Notes under the pieces: generated by a model | What the model saw: the letters and a program-made list of their open reading frames with translations, nothing else | The model's database searches: none | What the model was told of the DNA's origin: nothing | Origin: Microbacterium sp. USTB-Y | GTDB lineage: Bacteria > Actinomycetota > Actinomycetes > Actinomycetales > Microbacteriaceae | Assembly (NCBI RefSeq): GCF_023703415.1 | Contig: NZ_JAGMTU010000002.1 | Location: forward strand, 620,001 to 684,000 | Length of the DNA stretch: 64,000 nt | Direction of reading: 5' to 3' | Shown here: piece after piece, positions 35,884 through 45,359 of the stretch | Layout of the letters: every line of letters begins with the position of its first letter | Numbering within the stretch: position 1 is the first letter of the stretch | Translations under genes and position numbers: made by a program

Positions 35884-37098
35884 TCAGGAGCGTACCGGAA
35901 CCGCCGGGGAGGGTGCCGGGAGCGTGCGCGCGAACGACAGCAGCACCCCGCAGGCGAGCAGCACCGACAGCAGCGAGGTGCCGCCCTGCGACATGAACGG
36001 CAACGGCACGCCGAGCACGGGGACGACCCGGAGGACGACGCCGATGTTGATGAGCGCCTGGGCGAGGATCCATACGACGATGCCGCCGGAGGTGACGCGC
36101 ACGAACAGATCGTCCGTGCGGCGGATCATCCGGAACACGGCGACCGCGAACAGCGCGAAGAGCGCGAGCACCAGGGCGCAGCCGATCAGGCCGAGCTCCT
36201 CTCCCACGATCGCGAAGATGTAGTCGTTGGACGCCGCGGGCAGCCACCCGTACTTCTGCCGCGAGTTGCCCAGGCCGAGCCCGAAGATGCCGCCGTTGGC
36301 CATGCCCCAGATCGCGTGCACCTGCTGATAGCAGCTGTCGAGGTAGCAGCTCGTGTCGTTCGAGTGGTCGAGCGCGCCGAGGATCAGGGCGCGCCGGCGC
36401 TCGTCGGCGAACGCGAAGCCGAGCACGGCGACGAGCGAGATGAGCAGCGGCAGGACGAAGATCCGAAGCCGCACGCCGGAGAAGAACAGCGCCCCCAGGA
36501 TGATGAGGAAGAGGATCATCGAGGTCCCGAGGTCCTTGCCCCCGAGCACCGCGGCGATCGCCAGGAAGCCGACCGGGATCAAGGGGATGAAGACGTGCTT
36601 CCAGCGCCCGAGCAGGTCCTGCTTCCGCCACAGGATGAACCCCGCCCACACTGCCAGGGCGAGCTTGATGAACTCGGAGGGCTGCACCACCTGACCCGCG
36701 ATCCGCAGCCAGTTCGTGTTCCCGTCGTTCTCGTATCCGAGGGGCGTGTAGACGAGCATCTGCAGGCCGACCGCGCCGATGAGGACGAACCAGGCCGTGC
36801 GCTTCCAGAACTTGACGGGGAACCGGCTCATCAGGAACATGGCCGGGATGCCGATGGCGGCGACGAGCGCCTGGGTCATGACGATCGCGAACGGATCCTG
36901 TCCGTTCTCGACCGCGTTCGCGCTGGATGCGGAGAGGATCATCACGAGGCCGAACACCGTCAGCAGGAGCGACGTCGAGGCGATCAGCGTGAACTCCGTC
37001 GACACCGGGCGGAACACGCGGCCCAGTCGGACCCGGGCGGCGAGTCCGTCGACGCGGGGCTCAGGCGTCGGCGTCGGGCGTGCTCCCACCTGCGTCAC
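35884..37098 (-). CDS. ftsW: Lipid II polymerase FtsW
   Basis: The 404-aa SEDS glycosyltransferase has about ten membrane helices and the SEDS patterns LILSASSANAVE near the N-terminus, LQPSEF-like VVQPSEFIKLALAVWAGF, GLGLGNSRQKYGWLPAASND and PLPFMSQGGTSLLS near the C-terminus. It works with the transpeptidase FtsI. The start is GTG 37096-37098, overlapping the murD end by 38 nt. The segment NDTSCYLDSCYQQVHAIW is an extracellular Cys-bearing loop. Confidence 0.95.
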   Translation of the reverse strand: MTQVGARPTPTPEPRVDGLAARVRLGRVFRPVSTEFTLIASTSLLLTVFGLVMILSASSANAVENGQDPFAIVMTQALVAAIGIPAMFLMSRFPVKFWKRTAWFVLIGAVGLQMLVYTPLGYENDGNTNWLRIAGQVVQPSEFIKLALAVWAGFILWRKQDLLGRWKHVFIPLIPVGFLAIAAVLGGKDLGTSMILFLIILGALFFSGVRLRIFVLPLLISLVAVLGFAFADERRRALILGALDHSNDTSCYLDSCYQQVHAIWGMANGGIFGLGLGNSRQKYGWLPAASNDYIFAIVGEELGLIGCALVLALFALFAVAVFRMIRRTDDLFVRVTSGGIVVWILAQALINIGVVLRVVPVLGVPLPFMSQGGTSLLSVLLACGVLLSFARTLPAPSPAVPVRS

Positions 37099-38599
37099 CG
37101 GCGCTCCCCTGGTCGATCCACTGCCGCACCGCCTCGGCGAAGCGATGGCCCCGATCCGCGTAGCTGGCGAACTGGTCGAAGGACGCCGCCGCCGGAGCGA
37201 GGAGCACGGTGTCTCCGTCCTGGGCGATGCCCGCCGCCAGTTCGACGACGCGGGTCATGACCTCTTCAGTGTCGCCGGGGACGACCTCCACCACCTGCAC
37301 CTCGGGCGCGTGTCGTGCGAACGCCTCGAGAAGGTGCCCGCGATCGACGCCGATCACGACGGCCGCACGGGCGGTCGCGCCCGCCCCGGCGACGAGCTCG
37401 GACAGATCCACGCCCTTCAGGTCTCCGCCGACGATCCAGATCGCCCCGGGATACGCCTGCAGCGACGACTGCGCGGCGTGCGGGTTGGTCGCCTTGGAGT
37501 CGTCCACCCAGGTGATGCCGCCGGCGCGGGCGACGACCTCGATGCGGTGCGCGTCCAGGCGGAAGCCGTCGAGCGCGGCCGCGATGGCGGCGGGCTCCAC
37601 ACCGAGCGAGCGGGACAGGGCCGACGCCGCGAGGATGTTCTGCACGATGTGGGGCGCGTCGAGGCCGCGGGCGGCGAGATCCGCCACCGTCGTGATCTCG
37701 AGGGCCGTGTTGCGACGATCGTCGAGGAACGCCCGGTCGGCGAGGATGCCCTCGACGATGCCGACATCGCTCGGACCGGGGATCCCGAGCCCGAATCCGA
37801 TCGCCCTCGCCCCCTCGATCACGTCCGCGTCCTCGACCATGCGCTGCGTCGCCCCGTCGGCCTTGTTGTACACGCACGCCACGCGCGTGTTGCGATAGAC
37901 GAGGGCCTTGGCGTCGCGGTAGGCCTGCGCACTGCCGTGCCAGATCAGGTGGTCGTCGGCGAGATTGAGGCACGTGGTCGCCCACGGCACGGGCTGCCCC
38001 GCAGCCGTGGAGAGGCCGAGGTACCAGAGCTGATGGCTGGACAGCTCCACCACGAGGACGTCGAAGCCGCCGGGATCGCGCACCGCGTCGAGCACCGGGA
38101 CGCCGATGTTGCCGCACGGCGCCGCGCGCAGCCCGCCGGCGACCAGCATGGTCGCGGTGAGCTGCGTCGTGGTCGTCTTGCCGTTCGTGCCGGTGATCAG
38201 CACCCACTCCGCGGGGCTGCCGTCCTCACGGACGACCTTGTCCCGCACCCGCCACGCCAGCTCGATGTCACCCCAGAGAGCGATCCGCTGCGCGCGGATC
38301 CACGCGATCACCGGGTGGGCCGGGGCGAACCCGGGCGACGCGATGACCACCTCCGGGGCGAACTCCACGAGCCGATCCGGCACGGATCCGAGATCGCCGA
38401 TCCACAGCTGCGCGCCGATCAGCGGCACCAGCCGCTCGTACTCCTCGGTGGCGCTCTCGGACAGCACCAGCACCTCGGCGCCGAGCTCGGCGAGGGTGTC
38501 GGCGACCGAGAACCCGGTGACGGACAGGCCGAGCACGGCGACCCGCAGCCCCCGCCAGTCCGCGTGCCAGCTGGTCAGGGCGTCCAGATCGCGGCTCAT
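37061..38599 (-). CDS. murD: UDP-MurNAc-L-Ala D-glutamate ligase MurD
   Basis: The 512-aa ligase adds D-Glu. Motifs are LRVAVLGLSVTGFSVADTLA, ITGTNGKTTTTQLTATML (P-loop), GNIGVPVLDAV, VVELSSHQLWYL and WVDDSKATNPHAAQSSL. ATG 38597-38599 overlaps the mraY stop (ATGA). The longer open frame upstream belongs to no protein. It is slightly longer than many MurD, with a Gly/Ser/Asp-rich tail. Confidence 0.96.
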   Translation of the reverse strand: MSRDLDALTSWHADWRGLRVAVLGLSVTGFSVADTLAELGAEVLVLSESATEEYERLVPLIGAQLWIGDLGSVPDRLVEFAPEVVIASPGFAPAHPVIAWIRAQRIALWGDIELAWRVRDKVVREDGSPAEWVLITGTNGKTTTTQLTATMLVAGGLRAAPCGNIGVPVLDAVRDPGGFDVLVVELSSHQLWYLGLSTAAGQPVPWATTCLNLADDHLIWHGSAQAYRDAKALVYRNTRVACVYNKADGATQRMVEDADVIEGARAIGFGLGIPGPSDVGIVEGILADRAFLDDRRNTALEITTVADLAARGLDAPHIVQNILAASALSRSLGVEPAAIAAALDGFRLDAHRIEVVARAGGITWVDDSKATNPHAAQSSLQAYPGAIWIVGGDLKGVDLSELVAGAGATARAAVVIGVDRGHLLEAFARHAPEVQVVEVVPGDTEEVMTRVVELAAGIAQDGDTVLLAPAAASFDQFASYADRGHRFAEAVRQWIDQGSAGDAGGSTPDADA

Positions 38600-39711
38600 G
38601 AGCTGGTCTGCCGCAGCCACTCGACGTAGAACAGCCCGAACGCCGAGACCGAGAGCAGGCCCGCGATGATCCACATCCGCACCACGATCGTCGCCTCGGG
38701 CCAGCCGCGCATCTCGAGATGATGGTGGAACGGGCTCTGCAGGAACAGGCGCTTGCCGCGGGTGAGCTTGAAGTACGCGAGCTGCACGATCACCGAGCCG
38801 GAGGCGATGATGAACACGCCCGCGAGAAGGACCAGCAGCAGCTCGGTGCGGGTGAGGATCGCGAGGGCGGTGATCACGCCGCCGATCGACATGGATCCCA
38901 CATCCCCCATGAAGACCTTCGCCTTGGGGGCGTTCCACCAGAGGAAGCCGATCAGCGCGCCGACGAACGATGCCGAGATCACCGCGAGGTCGAAGGGGTG
39001 CGCCACGTCGTAGCAGCCCTTGAGCGACGACGGGGAGAGCGACTCCACCGCGCAGGACTGCTTGAACTGCCAGAACGAGATGAGGCTGTAGGCGCCGATC
39101 ACGAAGACGGCGCAGCCCGCAGCGAGGCCGTCGAGCCCGTCCGTGAGGTTGACGCTGTTGGAGGTCGCGATGCCGATCACCGAGATCCACAGCAGGTACA
39201 GCAGCCAGCCGACGATGGGCCCGAGGGCGAACAGCCACAGCACCGGGATGTCGCGGAAGAGGGAGATGAAGCCGCTCGCCGGCGTCGTGCCGGCGGGGCT
39301 GCGCACCAGGAGCGCCACCACGCCGAAGGGGACCATGACCAGCACCTGGCCGATGATCTTGCGCCAGCCCGACAGGCCCGCGCTCTGCTGCTGGCGCAGT
39401 TTCATGTGGTCGTCGATGAAGCCGACCGCTCCGAAGCCGACCATCAGCCAGATCACCAGCAGACCGGACGCCGTCGGGTAGCTGCCGCCGGTGAAGGTGC
39501 CGATGCCGTATCCGACGATGGTGCCCAGGATGAAGATGACACCGCCCATCGTGGGGGTGCCGCGCTTGGCCTGGTGGCTCGGGTTCGCGATCGACTCGGG
39601 CGTGCGGATGACCTGTCCCCAGCCCCATTTCCGGAACAGCCGGAGGAAGACCGGCGTGAGCAGGAGGGTGAACGCGAGGGAGATCGCGGCGGCGGTCAGC
39701 AGAGATCTCAC
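38596..39711 (-). CDS. mraY: Phospho-MurNAc-pentapeptide transferase MraY
   Basis: The 371-aa membrane enzyme moves phospho-MurNAc-pentapeptide onto undecaprenyl phosphate, making lipid I. Motifs are KRGTPTMGGVIFILG, GFIDDHMKLRQQQ (catalytic Asp pair), SNSVNLTDGLDGLAAG, KVFMGDVGSMSIGG and QSPFHHHLEMRGW. The start is GTG 39709-39711 (VRSLLTAAAISL), overlapping the murF stop by 4 nt (GTGA). Confidence 0.96.
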   Translation of the reverse strand: MRSLLTAAAISLAFTLLLTPVFLRLFRKWGWGQVIRTPESIANPSHQAKRGTPTMGGVIFILGTIVGYGIGTFTGGSYPTASGLLVIWLMVGFGAVGFIDDHMKLRQQQSAGLSGWRKIIGQVLVMVPFGVVALLVRSPAGTTPASGFISLFRDIPVLWLFALGPIVGWLLYLLWISVIGIATSNSVNLTDGLDGLAAGCAVFVIGAYSLISFWQFKQSCAVESLSPSSLKGCYDVAHPFDLAVISASFVGALIGFLWWNAPKAKVFMGDVGSMSIGGVITALAILTRTELLLVLLAGVFIIASGSVIVQLAYFKLTRGKRLFLQSPFHHHLEMRGWPEATIVVRMWIIAGLLSVSAFGLFYVEWLRQTSS

Positions 39712-41138
39712 GAGAACGATTCTCCCAGACGATCGCCGAGGAATCGGAGCCCGGCGGAGTTGGACGACTTCACGAGCACCCGGTCGCCGGGACGCAGTTC
39801 GCCCTGGAGGTATTCGAAGGCGGCGTCGGCGTCGGGCAGGTGCACGGCCTCGCCGTCCCACGACCCTTCGCCCACGGCGGCGAGGAAGAGGCGACGGGCA
39901 TCGGCGCCCACGACGACGATCCTCTGGATGTTGAGGCGCACGGCGAGCAGGCCGATGCGGTCGTGCTCATCCCCCGCCGTCTCGCCGAGCTCGCTCATGG
40001 CGCCCAGCACGGCCACGGTCCGCTCGCCGGGGCCGGTGATCTGAGCCAGCGTGCGCAGCGCCGCGGCCATCGAGTCGGGACTGGCGTTGTAGGCGTCGTT
40101 GATGATGCGCACCTCGTCGCCGCCCATCGGCTGCATCCGCCACCGCTCGGCGATCCGGACCGTCTCCAGGCGCGCGATCGCGTCGGCCGGGTCCACGCCG
40201 AGGGCGCGCGTCGCGGCGACCGCGGCGAGGGCGTTGTTCACGTGGTGCGCGCCGAGCACCTGCAGGCGCAGCGGCAGCGCGCGCTCCTCCGCGGGCGCTT
40301 CCCCGGCGATCACGATCGTGCACGACGTGCCAGAGGCCGTCACGTCGATGTCGCGGGCACGGACCTCGGCCGCGGGCGTCTGCCCGAATCCGACGATCCG
40401 CAGGTCTCGCGCCTCGGCTCGCGGGGTCATGCCGACGACGCGCGCATCGTCCAGGTTCAGCACTGCCGTGCCCCCGATCCGCGCGGCGTCGAGCAGCTCG
40501 GCCTTGGCGTGGGCGGTCTCCTCGATGCCGCCGAAGCCGCCGGCGTGCGCGAGACCGACCATGAGCTCGATGACCACATCAGGGTTCACCAGACCCGCCA
40601 GGCGCGCGATCTCCCCCGGCGCGCTCGCGCCGAACTCGCACACCAGGAAGCGGGTCGTGTCGGAGATCCGCAGCATGGTGAGCGGGGCGCCCACCTCGTT
40701 GTTGTAGGAGGCGATCGGCGCGACCGTCTCCCCCTCGTCCTGCAGGATCCGCGCGAGGAAGTTCTTGGTGGTCGTCTTGCCGTTGGATCCGGTGACCCCG
40801 ACGATGCGCAGATCGCCGGCCGCGCGGACGCGTGCCACCACGGCGCGGGCGAGCTCGGCGATCGCATCGATGACGTCGGCCACCACGATCTGCGAGATCA
40901 CGTCGTCGACGGGATGCTCGACGAGCGCCAGGACCGCGCCGTTCTCGAGCGCCGCGCCGACGAACCGGTGCCCGTCGGTGTGCTCTCCGGGCTTGGCGAC
41001 GAAGATTCCGCCGGCCGACATCTGCCGCGAGTCGGTGTCGACGACACCGGAGACGATCGATGCGGGATCGTGACCCGCAGCAGGACGAAGTTCTCCGCCG
41101 ACGATCTCGGCGATCTCCGCGAGGGACAGAGCGATCAT
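39708..41138 (-). CDS. murF: UDP-MurNAc-tripeptide D-Ala-D-Ala ligase MurF
   Basis: The 476-aa ligase adds D-Ala-D-Ala. GVTGSNGKTTTKNFLARIL is the P-loop and INDAYNASPDSMAAAL is a MurF signature that separates it from MurE; VLVKSSNSAGLRFLGD closes the protein. It follows ftsI directly (49-nt gap), where murE would usually stand. Confidence 0.94.
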   Translation of the reverse strand: MIALSLAEIAEIVGGELRPAAGHDPASIVSGVVDTDSRQMSAGGIFVAKPGEHTDGHRFVGAALENGAVLALVEHPVDDVISQIVVADVIDAIAELARAVVARVRAAGDLRIVGVTGSNGKTTTKNFLARILQDEGETVAPIASYNNEVGAPLTMLRISDTTRFLVCEFGASAPGEIARLAGLVNPDVVIELMVGLAHAGGFGGIEETAHAKAELLDAARIGGTAVLNLDDARVVGMTPRAEARDLRIVGFGQTPAAEVRARDIDVTASGTSCTIVIAGEAPAEERALPLRLQVLGAHHVNNALAAVAATRALGVDPADAIARLETVRIAERWRMQPMGGDEVRIINDAYNASPDSMAAALRTLAQITGPGERTVAVLGAMSELGETAGDEHDRIGLLAVRLNIQRIVVVGADARRLFLAAVGEGSWDGEAVHLPDADAAFEYLQGELRPGDRVLVKSSNSAGLRFLGDRLGESFS

Positions 41139-41187
41139 GGGAAAAGGATCCTCCGGGCGGTACCGCCGGGTCGGATGACGGCGGTCA

Positions 41188-42972
41188 TCACTGGTACTTG
41201 GGCAGCAGCGGTTCCATAGGGGTGGTGGACGGCTGCACGCGATAGGTCTTCAGCACCTGCGTCATGGCCTTCTGGAAGGCGGGCGCGGTGGCCGCAGACG
41301 ACGTTACCCTAGTGGGCTCGTCCAGGGTGACCACGACGACGTACTCGGGATGGTCGGCCGGGGCGTACCCGACCATGCTGGTGAAGTAGATCCCCTCCTT
41401 GTACGCACCCGTGGTGGGATCCGGCTTCTGCGCCGTTCCGGTCTTCGCCGCGATGCGGTAGCCGGGCACCTTGATCTGGTCGGACACGCTGCCCTGCACG
41501 GCCACGTTCTCGATCATCCGGCTCAGCTCGGCGTCCTTGGTCGCGTCGAACACGCGCTGCGGCTTCGCCGCAGGCGCATCGGTGACCTTGCCGTCGGCGC
41601 TCGTGCACGACTCCACCAGGGACAGCGGGATCTTCACGCCGCCGTTCGCGATGGCCTGATAGGCGCTGGCCACCTGCGGCGCGGTCACGGTGTAGTACTG
41701 GCCGAACGTGGTCGTGTAGTGCGACTGGTAGTCCCAGTCCTTCACCGGGTGGATGATCCCGGACGCCTCGCCGGGGAAGTCGATCGCGGTCTTGCTCCCG
41801 ACGCCGAACTTGACCAGCTCGTCGTAGCGCTGCTGGTCGCTCACCATGTCGCCGAACTTGGAGAGCGCGACGTTCGAGGAGTCGATGAGGGCACCCGCGA
41901 GCGTGTAGTCGTAGGCGGGGTGGTCGAACGCGTCGTTGATGACGGCTCCGTTCGGGAACTCCTCGTGGCTGGATGCGCCGGTCACCACCGTCGACGCGTT
42001 CGCGTTCGCGTACTCCATCACCGACGCCGCCGTGATGGCCTTGAACGTGGAGCCCGGCTCGAAGCTCGTGCTGAAGATGCGCGATCCGCGGTCCTGCGGA
42101 TCGGCGGCTCCCGGGTCGTTGGGGTCGACGGTGGGGTACTCGGCCGCGGCCCGGATCTTGCCGGTGCCGACCTCGACGACGGTGACCGTGCCCGCCTTCG
42201 CGCCCTGCGCCTTGACCTCCTCGGAGATCATCTGCTGCAGGTACCACTGCAGCTCCGTGTTGATGGTCAGCGTCACGGTGCCGCCGTCCACGGCGGGCTG
42301 CTCGCTCTGGCTCCCCGGGATCACGACGCCGTCCTTGCCGACGAGGTAGCTCTCCTTGCCCTTGGTCGCGCTCAGGCAGGAGTTCTGCATCTCCTCGAGC
42401 CCTTCCTTGTCGCCGTTGCCGGCGATGAAGCCGATGAGGTTGCCGGCGACGGCGCCGTTCGGGTAGACCCGGACCGACCGCGGCAGCGGCCACAGATAGG
42501 CGAGGCCGAGCGCACGGATCTTCAGGAACTGATCGGTGCTCAGACCCGTCTTGATCATCGCGTAGTGCGAGCCGGGATCCTCCGCCAGCGCGTCCGAGGC
42601 GATCTTGCGCACCTCGTCACCGGTCAGCCCCGTGATCGCGGCGATCTCGTTCGAGGCCTTCGCCCACGGGAGCTTCGGCTTGTTGTTCTTGTCGTCCTCG
42701 AGGCCCTTCATCACCGCGGGGTCCATCTGCAGGTCGTAGACCAGCTGGCTCTCGGCGAGCACGGTTCCGCTGGAGTCCACGATCTTGCCCCGCGCACCGT
42801 CGATGTCCTTCGCGTACCCGAGGCTCAGCTTCTCGGACTGCTTGACGTTGGCCGAGGCGCTGACGACCTGCACGTCGACGAGGCGCACCACGAAGCCGCC
42901 CATGACGACGAGGATCGCCGCGGTCGCCAGGACGGTCCGCCGGCGCGAGGTCCGGCTGGCTCGGGGTGTCAT
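41188..42972 (-). CDS. ftsI: Division transpeptidase FtsI (class B PBP)
   Basis: The 594-aa protein has one membrane helix (about 13-33), a PBP dimerisation domain and a transpeptidase domain. The catalytic triad of motifs is present: S308-x-x-K311 (EPGSTFKAI), SSN at 365-367 and KTG at 510-512. It crosslinks septal peptidoglycan and is the partner of FtsW. ATG 42970-42972, 61 nt after ftsL. No PASTA domains are seen. Confidence 0.95.
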   Translation of the reverse strand: MTPRASRTSRRRTVLATAAILVVMGGFVVRLVDVQVVSASANVKQSEKLSLGYAKDIDGARGKIVDSSGTVLAESQLVYDLQMDPAVMKGLEDDKNNKPKLPWAKASNEIAAITGLTGDEVRKIASDALAEDPGSHYAMIKTGLSTDQFLKIRALGLAYLWPLPRSVRVYPNGAVAGNLIGFIAGNGDKEGLEEMQNSCLSATKGKESYLVGKDGVVIPGSQSEQPAVDGGTVTLTINTELQWYLQQMISEEVKAQGAKAGTVTVVEVGTGKIRAAAEYPTVDPNDPGAADPQDRGSRIFSTSFEPGSTFKAITAASVMEYANANASTVVTGASSHEEFPNGAVINDAFDHPAYDYTLAGALIDSSNVALSKFGDMVSDQQRYDELVKFGVGSKTAIDFPGEASGIIHPVKDWDYQSHYTTTFGQYYTVTAPQVASAYQAIANGGVKIPLSLVESCTSADGKVTDAPAAKPQRVFDATKDAELSRMIENVAVQGSVSDQIKVPGYRIAAKTGTAQKPDPTTGAYKEGIYFTSMVGYAPADHPEYVVVVTLDEPTRVTSSAATAPAFQKAMTQVLKTYRVQPSTTPMEPLLPKYQ

Positions 42973-43033
42973 CGGATCTCCATCCGGGGCTCGCGGTCGG
43001 TCATCTTCTCGGCTGTCGTGTCGGAGGCCCGCG

Positions 43034-43606
43034 TCAGCGGATGGTCGGCGTCGGCAATCCCTCGGCCGTCGGCGGGACGACCGTCTCCGGCGCCTGCTCC
43101 TGTGTCTTCGGTTCTACGCCCGCGGCACCGGTGTGGGCCGCGGCCGGCGGCGGCGTGTCGCGGACCAGCGCGTTCGGCACGCCGTCGGCGCCGGTCGGGT
43201 TGACCGTCGACGTCGTCGGCGCGGCGCCCTGGGCTCCGATCACGCTGCCGTCGCTGAGGCGCAGGTAGCTCGCGCTGCCGCCGACGACCAGGCCCAGCTT
43301 CGAGGCGGCCGTCGCGAGCGCCTGCGGGGAGCTGATGCCGTCCAGATCCTGGGCAGCCGCCTGCGCCTGCCAGGTCAGCTGCCTGTTCTGCTGGCTGAGC
43401 TTCGCGACGACGAAGGAGTCCTGCGTGGTCGCGATCGTCAGGGCGATCTGGGCTCCGCCGATGAGTGCGGCGCCCGCCAGCGCGACGACGGCGTAGGCCA
43501 TCCGCGGACGGCGACGCCGCGCGGACCGCTCGACGGCGTGCAGGTGGCGCTCGGGCGCGGCCTCGACCGTGCGGGGCCGCTGCAGGGCGTTCTGTGCCAG
43601 GCTCAT
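43034..43606 (-). CDS. ftsL: FtsL-like divisome protein
   Basis: The 190-aa protein has a basic N-terminal tail, one membrane helix (about 36-60: [20 protein letters not shown]) and a short coiled-coil-like region ([20 protein letters not shown]), then a Pro/Thr-rich tail. Sequence conservation in FtsL is low, so the call rests on topology and position between rsmH and ftsI. Its ATG overlaps the rsmH stop (ATGA). Confidence 0.8.
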   Translation of the reverse strand: MSLAQNALQRPRTVEAAPERHLHAVERSARRRRPRMAYAVVALAGAALIGGAQIALTIATTQDSFVVAKLSQQNRQLTWQAQAAAQDLDGISSPQALATAASKLGLVVGGSASYLRLSDGSVIGAQGAAPTTSTVNPTGADGVPNALVRDTPPPAAAHTGAAGVEPKTQEQAPETVVPPTAEGLPTPTIR

Positions 43607-44556
43607 CGCGCGGCGCTCCTCTGATCTTCTCTCACGCGTTCGGCGGCACGCAGGCGCACCGGGATGGCCCGCGGGTTGGCGGCGCGCTCCGCCTCGTCCG
43701 CGAGCTCCGCCCCCTTGGTCAGCGTCCGGAATCGCGGCGCGTGCTCCGGCAGCTCGACGGGCAGTCCCGCCGGTGCGGTGGATGCGGATGCCGCCGCGAA
43801 GGCCTGCTTGACGAGCCGATCCTCCAGCGACTGGTACGACATCACGACGATGCGTCCGCCGACCGTGAGCGCCCCCATCGCGGCGGGGATCGCGTCCGCG
43901 AGCACGTTGAGCTCGCGGTTGACCTCGATCCGCAGCGCCTGGAACACCCGCTTGGCGGGATGCCCGGCACGGGCCACGGCGGCGGGAGTCGCCTCCTGCA
44001 GCACCTCCACGAGACGGCCGGAGCGCTCCAGCGGCTCCTCCGCCCTGGCCTGCACGATCGCGCGGGCGTAGCGCCCGGCGAGCTTCTCCTCGCCGTAGCG
44101 CTCGAAGATGCGGCGCAGCTGGCCCTCGCTGTAGGTGGCGAGCACCTCCGCGGCGGTGACGCCGCTGGACTGGTCCATGCGCATGTCGAGCGGCGCGTCC
44201 TTGGCGTACGCGAAGCCACGCTCGGCCTCATCCAGCTGCAGCGAGGAGACGCCCAGGTCGAACAGGATCCCGGACGCTCCCCTGGCGTGCTCGCCGATCG
44301 CGTCGTAGACGGTGTGCACGAGCGTCACGCGGTCGCCGAAGCGGGCGAGCCGCTCCCCCGCGATCCGCAGCGCATCGGTGTCGCGGTCGAGGCCGACCAG
44401 GCGGATGTTCGGGAGTCGCTCGAGGAACGCCTCGGAGTGCCCGCCCATGCCGAGCGTGGCGTCGACGAGGATCGCGCCGTCGTGCTGCAGCGCAGGGGCC
44501 AGCAGCTCGACGCAGCGCTCGAGCATCACGGGGGTGTGTATGCGACGGATGTCCAT
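43603..44556 (-). CDS. rsmH: 16S rRNA m4C1402 methyltransferase RsmH
   Basis: The 317-aa SAM-dependent enzyme methylates C1402 of 16S rRNA. Motifs are [32 protein letters not shown] (SAM site), [25 protein letters not shown] and [18 protein letters not shown] 44554-44556; a 109-nt gap separates it from mraZ. Confidence 0.95.
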   Translation of the reverse strand: MDIRRIHTPVMLERCVELLAPALQHDGAILVDATLGMGGHSEAFLERLPNIRLVGLDRDTDALRIAGERLARFGDRVTLVHTVYDAIGEHARGASGILFDLGVSSLQLDEAERGFAYAKDAPLDMRMDQSSGVTAAEVLATYSEGQLRRIFERYGEEKLAGRYARAIVQARAEEPLERSGRLVEVLQEATPAAVARAGHPAKRVFQALRIEVNRELNVLADAIPAAMGALTVGGRIVVMSYQSLEDRLVKQAFAAASASTAPAGLPVELPEHAPRFRTLTKGAELADEAERAANPRAIPVRLRAAERVREDQRSAAR

Positions 44557-44665
44557 GATTTCCTTCGGCCTTACGGTCCCTGACCCTGATCCCCATCCGC
44601 TCGACCCGGCACCGGGGAAGGTGCGCCGGGGTGGGAGCGGCTGGGAGTCACAGTCAGGGGCCGTC

Positions 44666-45097
44666 TCAGAACAGGCCGGGGATCACCTCCTCCTCGAGCT
44701 CGGCGAAGGCGTCTTCGTGTCCTTCGGCGTACGCGTTCCACGCCGCCGCATCCCAGATCTCGGCGTGGGCGCCGACGCCGGTGACGATGAGTTCCTTGCC
44801 CAGTCCCGCGTAGGCGCGGAGGTGGGCGGGGATCGTGATCCGGTTCTGGCTGTCGGGCATCTCGGCGCTCGCCCCGGAGAGGAACATGCGCAGGAACGCC
44901 CGCGCCTCCTTGTTCGCCAGCGGGGCCTGGCGGATGCGCTCGTGCACGCTCTCGAACTCGGCGGTGCTGAACACGTACAGGCAGCGGTCCTGTCCGCGGG
45001 TGACGACGATGCCGCCGGCGAGATCCTCGCGGAACTTGGCGGGGAGGATGACGCGGCCCTTGTCGTCGAGCTTGGGGGAATGCGTGCCGAGCAACAT
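44666..45097 (-). CDS. mraZ: Transcriptional regulator MraZ
   Basis: The 143-aa protein has two SpoVT/AbrB-like MraZ repeats: [20 protein letters not shown] with FRED, and [20 protein letters not shown]. MraZ controls its own dcw operon by binding short repeats before the promoter. ATG 45095-45097 has GGGGGAGAGG upstream; an in-frame ATG further up lies before the binding repeats and is rejected. Three 10-bp-spaced repeats lie 25-54 nt upstream. Confidence 0.95.
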   Translation of the reverse strand: MLLGTHSPKLDDKGRVILPAKFREDLAGGIVVTRGQDRCLYVFSTAEFESVHERIRQAPLANKEARAFLRMFLSGASAEMPDSQNRITIPAHLRAYAGLGKELIVTGVGAHAEIWDAAAWNAYAEGHEDAFAELEEEVIPGLF

Positions 45098-45121
45098 GCG
45101 CCTCTCCCCCTTTCGCCGCCG

Positions 45122-45151
45122 TTTCCTCCACTTTACTCCACTTCCCTCCAA
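45122..45151 (-). promoter_or_regulatory. MraZ boxes: three 10-bp direct repeats
   Basis: On the reverse strand TTGGAGGGAA, GTGGAGTAAA and GTGGAGGAAA follow one another at exact 10-bp pitch. This is the arrangement known for MraZ-binding sites upstream of mraZ. A TATCGAT stretch just upstream may belong to the promoter, but the -10/-35 cannot be placed with confidence. Confidence 0.75.
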
Positions 45152-45199
45152 ATCGATACCTTCTTGTGTCCCCAGGGCGACCCGAGCGGGCATGACGAA

Positions 45200-45235
45200 G
45201 GCCCCCGTTCCGCGGAATCACGCGGAACGGGGGCC
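45200..45235 (-). terminator. Second terminator after the DUF3040 gene
   Basis: Perfect 15-nt arms (GGCCCCCGTTCCGCG and complement) and a 6-nt loop. It insulates the mraZ promoter from upstream transcription. Confidence 0.85.
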
Positions 45236-45236
45236 G

Positions 45237-45256
45237 GTGGAGGAAGGTGGAGGGGC
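45237..45256 (+). repeat. Extra MraZ-box-like repeats in opposite orientation
   Basis: GTGGAGGAAG and GTGGAGGGGC stand head to tail at 10-bp pitch on the forward strand, between the two terminators. They match the mraZ upstream boxes but point the other way. Confidence 0.45.
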
Positions 45257-45306
45257 TGAGGGAGGAAAAGGGAGAATCCCGGCGGCGCGGGCCCGCGGAA
45301 CAGACC

Positions 45307-45339
45307 GAGGGCCCGGTCGCCGAAGCGTCCCGGGCCCTC
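45307..45339 (-). terminator. First terminator after the DUF3040 gene
   Basis: 10-nt arms (GAGGGCCCGG and complement) around a 13-nt loop, 20 nt downstream of the DUF3040 stop. Confidence 0.7.
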
Positions 45340-45359
45340 AGAAGGTCGGAGTGCGGAGG

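Noticed and set aside
39708..41138. murF considered as a MurE/MurF fusion
   Set aside because: The length (476 aa) and single P-loop fit MurF alone.
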